Shown in pieces: positions 34,989 to 45,200 of a stretch of 64,000 nt of DNA. The translations under genes and the position numbers were made by a program. This DNA comes from Cercis canadensis (Eukaryota; Streptophyta; Magnoliopsida; Fabales; Fabaceae). The stretch covers positions 112,483 to 176,482 of the forward strand of contig QAOA01007853.1 of assembly GCA_003255065.1 (NCBI GenBank), in the 5' to 3' direction. The notes below the pieces were generated by a model. It was not told the origin of the DNA. It did not search any database and worked only from the letters and a program-made list of their open reading frames with translations. Each line of letters opens with the position of its first letter. Position 1 is the stretch's first letter.

Positions 34989-37620
34989 TGATAAGTCAGT
35001 TTTATACCTCTTATCTTGTATTTATCTACCTTGTTAATTGTTTATTCTAAGGTATTTTAGGTTTGATTCTTATGAATTAATATTTCTTTTATAAGTTTTT
35101 CTCTTTAGAAGTCTTTGAAAGTCACTTTGGTATATTTTAGCGTCAAAAAGAGCAAATTTTGGATCGAGGCAACAATTTGGGCGTCGTAGCCCCCAGTCTG
35201 GGTGCCCCAGCCTCCATAATTAAGCAAAAGTCAAGATCAAACAGCAACTTAGGGGCCTTAAACCCCATCCTCAACTAAAATGCACTATTTAAGCAGAAAT
35301 TCCAAGGCCGCAGCGCCCAATTCGGAGGCCACAACCCCTGATGATTAACTTAGGATTTGACTTCTAAACTTCCTATTTTCATTAGGATTCTTATTTTATT
35401 TTAATTCCTTTTTGTTTTAAACTTCCTAGGACCTATAAATAGGACTTTTAAAGACAACATTAGGGTTCCATAGATTTTTACACAAGAGGCAAGAAGAGAA
35501 GAGAGATCAAGCTTGAAGATCGGTGTTTTCGTTATTGAATCATCGTCTACAAGAAGTGGCGGATCTTGAACAAAATGATTGAGGGGGCAAAGAGATACTT
35601 AGCAATCAATAGGAAAAAAAAAAATTGTAATGATATACATCTTTTACAATATTCATACTTAGAGACAAAATACATCATATACTAAAACATTTCTTCATAA
35701 AGATAAACAGTTGTATGGCATAAGATAAAATGCATACTAACCTTGATTTGTTGTAGATGTCATGTCAATTGCAAAAGTGCAAAAAGATACCACGAAACCA
35801 AAAAAGATAATTCACTGTGTAACATATTAATGTATTTAAATTTAGAAATGTGACAACACAATTAATTAAACATAATGTTAAATGAAATAATTAAAAATTA
35901 CCTCCACTTAAAGTGTTGTTCTCCTCTCTTTTAATGACTTGAAATCATCAATAATAGAATCAAAAGTATGGGATTTATTCTCCTATGCTTTTGGTTTGGC
36001 ATGATTTGCCACCTAGTTTTCTTTTTGATGTTTTTCCTTTGGATGGTTAATGGAAATTTCCTTTTTAGATTAAAAAAAAAAGAAAGTAAAACTTGAAGCT
36101 ATTTCTCTTTCAATATAAATCATCATATTATCTGCAAGAAAATCATCTTCCATTTTATAGAAAAATCTTTATAAATTGTATTGCAAAGCTAGAAGTAGCA
36201 TTTTCATCCAATATCCTCATTTTCTTATACTTCCAAACTTCTGAGTAAATATAGAGTTACTTACTCTAGAAAGGTGCAGCAATAGCAATCCAATTCTTGA
36301 TGTATTTCTAAAAAATCTGTAAAACAACAAGCATAAAGATGTAGGAATTACAAATCTATAAGCAAGATAAGAGTCTTTCAGCCACAAATTCATTGGTAAA
36401 AAAGAAAAGATTGAAGGAAAATACAAAGACTAATAAACAAAAAATTAAAGTGATTCATGAAAAATGATGGATGCTTTACATCACTATGCAAGCACATGAA
36501 GCATTTCACCAAAAGGGTTGTTTCTCATTCTCAATACCTCATTAACTCATTTCCCCTGCAACTGCAAGAACAAAAAATTTCAAAACTTTCTAGTTGTTTT
36601 CTTTTTTATTAGTTTGTCTAATTTTGGAAAGTGGGCTAAGTGGCATTAGCAAGTGGCTATGAGCTTTGGGTTAGATTTGATTCATTTGAAGAAGAGTAGG
36701 CTTAAACATTTTAGCAAGAAATATTTTGAGGGGGCTATATTTAGGTTTTTTAAAAAATTAAATAGGTAAACATTTTTTTAACCAACTTAATTAATTTTTT
36801 TTTTTTGTTAGGGGGCGGTTACCCCCTCCTGTTCTCAAGAAGATCCGCCACTGTCTACAGGAGTTTATTTCTTCATCTTTCTTGTGATTTATGTTTAATT
36901 TGTGTGTGAAGATGTTTTCTCTGTTCATTATGAATTAATTCCACCATCTAGGGTGAAGGTGTTGCCTAACTTAGGACAGATTGTAAATTCTACAGATTTA
37001 ATTAAAAGACCTTCAATTAATTGTCTTCTTCATCTCCATGTTTTTTGCTTCTTTTTGATTGGCCATTTTATGAGATGAATTGATAGTTGCAATGATACTG
37101 GGAGGTTAGTTGTACTTGAAGATCATAGGATTAAGAACATAGATCCCATAAGGGATAGGGATGTACCTTTATGGTTTATGTAGCTATTTAAAATGAACTA
37201 TAGAATTAAGTAAATTTATAGATTATTCGTAATTTACATAGAAATATCGTAGGTACATAATTTGGGAATACATTTGTTTGACCTTGGAAAAGGCTAACAT
37301 ATAATTTAGGGTTCTTGGCTAGCAATTAAGAAAATTATATTTGGTTAATGAAATAGAAGTAACAATTCAGACTAGCTACGATGAAATCAAAACCCTAGAT
37401 ACTCTATTTCCATATTTCTACTCTTTTTACAGTGATTGTTATTCATTTATTATTTTGCATTTGGTTTGTGATATAATTCAACTCATCAACCGTCTAGATA
37501 AAATTGGATTACGCCCAATTTTAGTATTTAGTAGCTACAGTTTCTGTGAGATGATATTTTAATTCTTATCTCTATTACTTGATTACAATACATACAATTG
37601 CATACACTTTTTACGTGACA
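34989..37620 (+). repeat. 3' LTR of the gypsy element
   Basis: Starts TGATAAGTCAG, ends ACGTGACA. It is interrupted by the element at 35555-36852. Confidence 0.8.
35555..36852. mobile_element. Mutator-like TIR element in the gypsy 3' LTR
   Basis: Perfect 13-base terminal inverted repeat AGTGGCGGATCTT, flanked by GTCTACAAGA (35545-35554) and GTCTACAGGA (36853-36862), a 9-10 bp duplication with one mismatch as expected for Mutator-like elements. The uninterrupted site exists in the 5' LTR near 24308. It has no transposase; weakly open frames near 36217-36426 have no recognised domain. A hAT origin is less likely given the TSD length. Confidence 0.7.
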
Positions 37621-37625
37621 GTTAT

Positions 37626-38740
37626 TAGGTTTAAAAAGCTTTGAGTTAATGATTTAATTTATTGTAGGAGATATGGAGAATGAAGTCTACTCACTTAGAC
37701 CTCCTTTCTTCAATGGAACCAACTATAGATGTTGGAAGGATAAGATGGACATGCATCTTCAGTCTATGACTACGGTTTATGGAAAATTTTCATGAATGGT
37801 CCAAAAATTCCTATGAAGATTGTTGATGGACAAGTTGTCAAAACAGAGGAAGAATACAATGTCGCGGACAAAAAGAAAGTCCAACTCAATGCCAAGGCGA
37901 AATACAACATTGTGTGTGGAATATCACGAGAAGAATATGATAATGTTTGATCATGTGCTATTGCAAAAGAGATGTGGGACAGACTGCAAGCAATCCATGA
38001 AGGAATAAATCAAGTCAAAGAGGCAAAGATTGACATGTATGTCATCATGTATGACTGTTTCAATATGAAGCCGAATGAGAAAATTGGGGACTTCTTCTCT
38101 TGATTCATGAACGTCTTGAATAACCTAAAGGCTCTTGGAAAGACTTACACTCCTAGGGAACAAGTTAGGAAGGTCATAAGAAGCATGACCAAAAAGTGGG
38201 ACATTAAGGTCATAGTGCTGTTACAATTTTTGACTACACATGAGATGACCCTTGATGAACTTAGAGAGAGTTTGGAAGCACATCAATTTTTTTGATAGAA
38301 AGTTGGGGGAGATGAAGAAAAATAGAAGGGCTAAGAAGTTTACTCATAAGACTTCTAACCGAGAAGCTAGCAAGGATCAAATTACTTGCTACAAATGCAA
38401 GAAACTGGGTCACATGAAGTCCAAATGCCCTACCCTCAAGAAAGTTACAGAAAAGCCTCCATTCTAGAACAAGAAGGCTATGGTAGCATTTTAGAGTGCT
38501 GAGGATGCCGCCACCTATAGTGAGAGGCAGGAGAGGAGAATGCTGCCAACATATGCTTCATCACCAATGTAGGTGATGATACTAATGATGAGATATATGA
38601 TTCTGATACTAATCACCCTCCACTTACTTATGATGAGTTATTAAGTGCTTATGATGAACTCTTGGCTGATTCTCAATTGCTTATCTCTAAGTATCGTTCT
38701 ATCAAAAAGATCAACAAAGAGAAATCTTGTAGAGGTATTC
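37626..38740 (+). pseudogene. Ty1-copia gag relic (target of the gypsy insertion)
   Basis: Starting near 37674 the frames read SLRPPFFNGTNYRCWKDKM, then, with frame changes, YNIVCGISREEYDNV, MNVLNNLKALGKTYTPREQV and a zinc knuckle CYKCKKLGHMKSKC (CX2CX4HX4C, near 38388-38430). This is the copia-type gag domain found in plants (UBN2/DUF4219 type). Stops and frameshifts occur at about 37793, 37950, 38102 and 38296. The decayed reading can be followed to about 38740 (DELLSAYDELLADSQ). Its primer site lies at 22406, left of the gypsy element. Confidence 0.8.
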
Positions 38741-39271
38741 CCTTTCTATCTTACCTGTATCACAAGATGAAGGTGTTCTTGTTGCCCGGACTTGGAGCAA
38801 GGTGGAAAGTTTGCTAGTTGAGATTGGCAAAAATTAACCAGTGTTGCTAGTTTGGTGAGGCTAAGAATTTTCTAAAAATATCGTTTTTTTTGGGGTTGCA
38901 TAACATTTTGCAAAGAATACTCAACATATTAACACCCAAGAGGAGCTTTGGATGTAGGCCTAGGGTCAACCATTATAAATCTGTTCAGCAATGCTCTATA
39001 TCCCTTAAGTCTCTTTTAAGTTTGTGTCTTAGTTATATTTTCATAGCTGCAACTTTTGGTCAAGAATATTGCAAATCATTTTTGTATATTGAAACAAGAC
39101 CAAAGGCTATTATCCTTTTGAAATGATGTCCATTGAAGTATTATGATGAAAAGTTTATGTTTACAAAGAAGGTCATTTTCCTACAGTAGCAACAACTGTC
39201 CTGAATTTCTTTTTGGAGATGGCTTAGGCTCAAAATAACCAAACTAACTTCTTCAGGAAAAAAAAAAATAT
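38741..39271. other. Intergenic, 3' flank of the second AKR
   Basis: No gene is recognised. A short frame near 38760-38835 ending in ARTWSKVESLLVEIGKN and a stop could be a terminal exon of something lost. 39020-39075 (GTTTGTGTCTTAGTTATATTTTC and on to AAGAATATTG) recurs at about 48388-48445. Confidence 0.4.
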
Positions 39272-42200
39272 TTATCTATATGAAATCTCCTCATCCCAAA
39301 AGTCCTCAAGAGTCTTGAAAGGACCATCTTCAGAAATAAGGACTTCTCCCAGAAATCCCTTCCTCTGTGGTAATTGACTTATCCTCTCCAACTCTTGTAG
39401 GCTTAGCTCCCAACCAAAAATGTCTTGATTTTCCTTCATCCTCTCCTTATTAGAGCTCTTCACTACCACACTTACTCCTTGTTCATACAACCATCGCACG
39501 CAAACCTTCACATATGGAACAGTGCTTAAAATTAATTATCAAATTATAAATGGATAAAGGCATGTGCTCTGAATTCATAATAAATGGATTATTAAATGGT
39601 AGTTGCTATGCTACCTCCTCTTTAATGGGGGTAGCACTACACCATCCCCTCATTGAGGGGATTTTTGTGGGATCTACGTCATGAAATTAGTGTCATTGTG
39701 AATATTTCGAAAAAAAATGAGTCAATTGGTGTGAGTTAGACAATTAGTTTCTTGTAAAATACATGAACAAAACAATGCAAGAAAAAATGCCAAAAAAAAA
39801 ATGTAGAATAGTGATTTTCTTTCACACAACTAAATTAAAATTTTGTCAACTATTTTGGAGTGTGACTTACACTGCATTACTCGATTTTGTTTTAGATTTT
39901 CACAACGACACTAATTTTAGGACATGAGTCCCATTAGAACCCTGTCAATAAGGGATGGTGTAGCACCACCCCTAGGTAGCTTAGCAGCCATCTTATTCAA
40001 TTACTTGCAAGAAAAAATAAAAAATCACCTGAGCAACAGATTTTCCTTTAGCATCAGCAATTTCTCTCAATTCTTCACAGTCCATGACCCAGCTTTGACC
40101 CCATGGTGTTCCCTTGGCCCCCAAAGGTGAATAAGCAGTCACGTGTATACCCTTGTCCTCACAATACTTGCGCAGTTTCTTCTGATGCCAAAGTGGGTTC
40201 ATCTCAACCTTACAAACAAAAAACAAAGTTACAAATCATGATTTTCATTCAACTATGGAACAAAAAAACTTTACTATACTAACTTTGATTCAATGTTGAG
40301 TGGCTAATTAGATAGTCTGTAAAAGATTTTAAATTCAAACATTAGTAAATGTTTCGAAATTCACATGTACGCAAAAGGATTTCATTCTAATTGGATGTTT
40401 TATAGGGTAAAAAATAGAAGACAGATAAGTTACGCCACTATGTTTTAATTAAATGTGGTAAAATACATTTTTTCCCATAACTATATATTCATTTTGCTAT
40501 TAATCTTTTTATTTGTGTTTTTCTATTAATCACCTGGATAGTTAGCAAACTGTTTTAGATTCAAAAAATCACACTCTTACAGATTCAAAAATAATAAATA
40601 AGTGGATTTTTTAAATTTTGGGTTGAAGGGTTGAAAAGAGCTTGACCAGCTCTAAACCAGATTCATTCTCAGTAAGCAAAGGAGAAATCGCAGTAAATCA
40701 AGAAAGAGTACAGAGAGTTGTGAAACCTTTCTATTCTTTTCTATTCAGCTTAATTCATAAATCCTGTACAAGCTTCAGTTTATATACAAAGAGTAAAAGA
40801 AAAATAAAAGCCACGTATACAAGTGACATCTCAGCAAAGCTAACTGTTTAACTAATTTCTGATACATTAACTCATCTAGCTAAACAGTAGGTTAATAATT
40901 TAACTACAGTTAACAACTGAACTAACTACTGTGGTGAGATTAACTAATTTGACTAACTAATTAATCTGTACATGTAACTAATCTGTACATCCCCCCCTCA
41001 AGTTGGAGCATTGGATTGAAGGAAGTCAACCAATCCCAACTTGGAGACAAGAGAATTAAACTGAGGACCACCAAGATTCTTGGTAAAGAGATCTGCAAGT
41101 TGTGCTTTGGTAGAAACATGTTGAGGAAGAACAAAGCCAGCTTTGAATTTATCTCGCACTAGGTGACAGTCAATTTCCAAGTGCTTGGTCCGCTCATGGA
41201 AGACAGGGTTAGCAGTGATATGCAAAGCAGCCATATTGTCACAAAAGAGAGGAATAGGCAGAGAAATAGGAATGTGAAAATCATTCAGAATGTATGTGAT
41301 CCACTGTAGCTCACAAACTGTAGTAGCAAGACTCCTATATTCAGCCTCAGCTGAAGATCTACTAACTGTAGATTGTTTCTTAGTCTTCCAGGAGATAAGA
41401 GATGAGCCAAGGGACACACAATAACCAGTAATTGACCTCCTAGTGTCCTTGCAGGCAGCCCAATCAGCATCACAGTATGCTGTGAGAGTGAAATCTGAGG
41501 CAGAAGCAAAAAAGAGTCCTCGGGAAGGGGTTCCTTTGAGATACTTGAGGATGTGAATGGCCCCATTCCAGTGAGCCTGAGTAGGGGAGTGTAAGAACTG
41601 ACTAAGCTGTTGTACAACATGGGTTATATCAGGTCGAGTGAGGCTGAGATACAACAGGCGACCAACAAGTCTCCTATATCTTTCTGGTTCAAGCAAGGGA
41701 GTGCCAGCAGAGGAAAAATTTTGGCCCTTAGGCAAGGGTGTCGCAGTGGGTTTGGCTCCAAGCAAACCTGCATCCCTTAGGATATCTAAAACATACTTTC
41801 TCTGGTTCACATAAGTGCCATGGAGTCCCCTAGCAATTTCCAAGCCTAGGAAGTAATGAGCAAGGCCCAAGTCCTTAATTGTAAAGGAGGAATGAAGGAA
41901 TTGCTTAACCTTGAGAATGTCAGGGGTATGAGTGCCAGTAACCAAGACATCATCAACATACACAAGTAGAGCTAAGAAGGAAGAGGGAGTTTGGAGAGTG
42001 AATAAACAGTGATCATGTGAACTTTGGGTGAAGCCAAAACCTTGCAATTTTGCAGAAAACTCAATATTCCACTGTCTGGAAGCTTGTTTCAAACCATATA
42101 AGGAACGTTTGAGTAAACAAACCTGATGGGGCTGTGCTTTGGAATATCCTTGAGGAGGATGCATAAAAACCTCTTCATCCAAATACCCATGCAGAAAGGC

Positions 42201-45200
42201 ATTATTGATGTCTAGTTGATGTAAATCCCATTGCTTGGCAGTGACAATGGCTAGGAACAGTCTCATAGTAACTAACTTAGCAACAGGAGAAAAACTATCC
42301 TTATAGTGAAGCCCTTCAATCTGATTATAGCCCTTAGCAACCAACCGGGCTTTGTATCTATCAATATTTCCATCAGGCAAGTATTTGATTTTATAAACCC
42401 ACTTGCAGCCAATTGCCTTCTTACCAGGAGGCAGAGAGACTAAATCCCAAGTATGGTTTGATTCCAAGGCCTGTAGTTCCTTATTCATGGCTTCAAGCCA
42501 TTTTTCATCTTTGCTTGCATGGTAATAAGAGCGAGGTTCAGGGACAGAAGACACATTTGCAAGATATGACATGTAAGTATCAGTAAAAAGAGGAGAGTTA
42601 TGGTAAGGGAATGTAGGTGGGGTGTAGCCTGAAAAACCAGGTGCAATGTCTGCAGGAGAAGCATGTAGTGCAGTTGGTAGGGCAGAAGTGAGACATACAT
42701 TTGAGACAAAATCAGAAAGCCAAGCTGGTTTCGATTTTGGCCTGCTACTTTGTCTTAAAGGAGGAAGAACAGTAAGAGGTGGAAGGACAGGTGGTGAAGG
42801 ATCTGGTGGAGAAGAGAGCTCAGAGGAGATATCAGGAAAAGATTCAGGAAGAGGAACTAAAGTAGTGGTAGGAAGATTGGCAGGTGAGGGGAGAGGTGCC
42901 ATAGGAGTAAAAGGAGGGGTAGGAGAATCAAAAACAGGAAGTGGCAAGGATATAGTATTGCTGGTAGGTGAAATATCAGCAAAAGGAAAAATGTGTTCAT
43001 GAAAAACAACATCCCTGGAAGTGTAAGTTTGATGAGTGGTAAGGTCATAGACCCTATATGCTTTCTGTCCTGTCATAAATCCTAGAAATATGCATCTAAA
43101 AGCTCTAGTATCAAATTTGTTGGTGTGTGGCTGTGTGTTAGTTGCATAGCAGAGGCAGCCAAAAACCTTTAAAAGGTTATAATCTGGTTGGGTTTTATTT
43201 AACAATTCGTAAGGAGTTTTCCAGTTTAAAATTTCAGTAGGTAACCTATTGATGAGATATGCAGCCATGAGAAGGGAGTGGCCCCAAAATTTAATAGGCA
43301 AATGAGCTTGAAACATAAGTGCTCTAGCAATCTCCAAGAGATGCCTGTGTTTCCTTTCCACAATGCCGTTTTGTTGAGGTGTATAGACATAACTCTTTTG
43401 GTGAATGATTCCTAGCTGAGAAAAAAATTTTTGACACTCATGACTGGTGAATTCAGTACCATTGTCTGTTCTAATACACTTAATGTGTTTCTGAAATTGG
43501 GTGTGAATCATTGTGAGGAAATTCTTAAGTGTGGTGAGTGTTTGATGCTTATGTTTCAGTAGATAAATCCAAGTGGCTCTGCTGTGATCATCTACCACAG
43601 TAAGCATGTAGTGTGCACCTGTAAGAGAAGCTTTATTGTAGGGACCCCATATGTCTAAATGCAAAAGATCAAACACAGATTCTGATCTAGTGATGCTAAG
43701 GGGAAAAGGTAGGCGATGTTGTTTGGACTTGTGACAAATATCACAGGGGGAAGGTAAGGTGAGGTCTATATCAGATAGGAAAGGTAAATGTTTCAAAGCC
43801 TTTAATGAAGCATGGCCAAATCTGTTATGCCATAAAAGTTTGGAAATTGTATTGGAACCAACAGCAGGATTACAAGGAAAAGAAATTGAGTGACAAATGG
43901 GATTACAAGGAGATTTTGAGAAAGCTAACTGTTTATTACAAGAGAAATATGAAACAGGAATATCAAAAGATGATTTATCTAGTATGTATAAATTCCCAAT
44001 CACTCTACCAACTGCTAGAACATCTTCAGTCTGAGGGTCCTGCAAAAGGCATTTATCAGGGTAAAAAATAAACTGAATTTGTGCTGTTTTGGAGAGTTTT
44101 TGTACTGAAAGTAAGTTGAATTTAAAGCTTGGTACATATAGTGCATCAGTCAAGATTAGGTTGGGAGTAAGGTGAACATTTCCAATGTGATGGACTGATT
44201 TAACAGTGCCATCTGGTAAGAAAACTGAGGTTTGATGGTGTACTGGCCTTTTATGTTTGAGAAGGGTGGTATCGATGCACATGTGATTAGATGCTCCTGT
44301 GTCAACTATCCAAGTACCAGGATCTAAATTACTAGGAGAATTTAAAGTAAACTGAAAGGCTTGAGGTGCTGTGTTACCTGCAAAGTCCTCCGTTTGAGCA
44401 AAATGAACCTTATTACCTTCAAAACCTGCATGTCCCTTCATTAGCTTGGAAAATTCTTGTTGAATCAATTCTGTCAAAGAGGATCTTTGATCATTGCTTC
44501 TGTCTGCATAGTGGTTCATGTTGAAATCCAAAGGACTGTCAGCTAGGTTTGCCATAAATTTCCCTCTAGTTCCCTGATTGGTGCGTTGATCCTTTAGCTC
44601 CTTATACCAGTTAGGATATCCATGCAATTTGAAGCATGTATCTCTGGTGTGACCAGTCAAGCTGCAATGTGTGCACTTTTCATTCTTCTTGTCATTACTG
44701 TTTTGCTTCCTGTAGCTCCCTCTGCCACCACCAGAACCTCTTCCCATAGGTGTCTTTACAAACATGGCAGAATTCTCACCTTTTCCTAACAGATTAGTAT
44801 GAACTTCTCTTTGCTTTTCTATCCTCAAGATCATTGAGTAAGCCTTGTTAACTGAAGGCAGAGGATCCATTACTAGAATCTGGTTCCGCAGATGATCAAA
44901 GTCATCACTAAGTCCCATCAAGAATTGTAGCAATTTGTGTGAGTGAGCAAGGTCAGAAACCTTCTTTGTAACATCACAGTTGCAATTCTTGCAAATGCAC
45001 TGTGGAATTGGTTGTACGCATATCAGTTCATCCCATAATTTCTTCAGTTTAGTAAAATACTGCACCACAGACTGATTTCCTTGAGAGATGGTGCTGATTT
45101 CCCTTTGTATTTGATAGATTTGTGGTCCATTTGATTCACCAAAACGTTCCTCTAAATCTAGCCATAGTTCTCTAGCAGTTGATGCATAAAGAAAGACCTC

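Larger units (their letters stand above)
22433..37620 (+). mobile_element. Ty3-gypsy-type LTR retrotransposon, non-autonomous, with nested insertions
   Basis: Two LTRs (22433-25071 and 34989-37620), flanked by the perfect 5-bp TSD GTTAT (22428-22432 and 37621-37625). The element carries a PBS-like TGGTGCCGTTGTCGGG right after the 5' LTR, a degraded gag-protease region and about 1.9 kb without coding sequence before the 3' LTR; no reverse transcriptase, RNase H or integrase is present. Without its guests the LTRs are about 1.3 kb. The insertions inside it are a solo LTR in the 5' LTR, a Mutator-like element in the 3' LTR and a CACTA element between PBS and gag. The target was a Ty1-copia element. 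Confidence 0.85.

Noticed and set aside
42646-43002. 118-codon plus-strand Gly/Glu-rich frame
   Set aside because: Antisense of the proline/serine-rich spacer between integrase and reverse transcriptase of the copia polyprotein.
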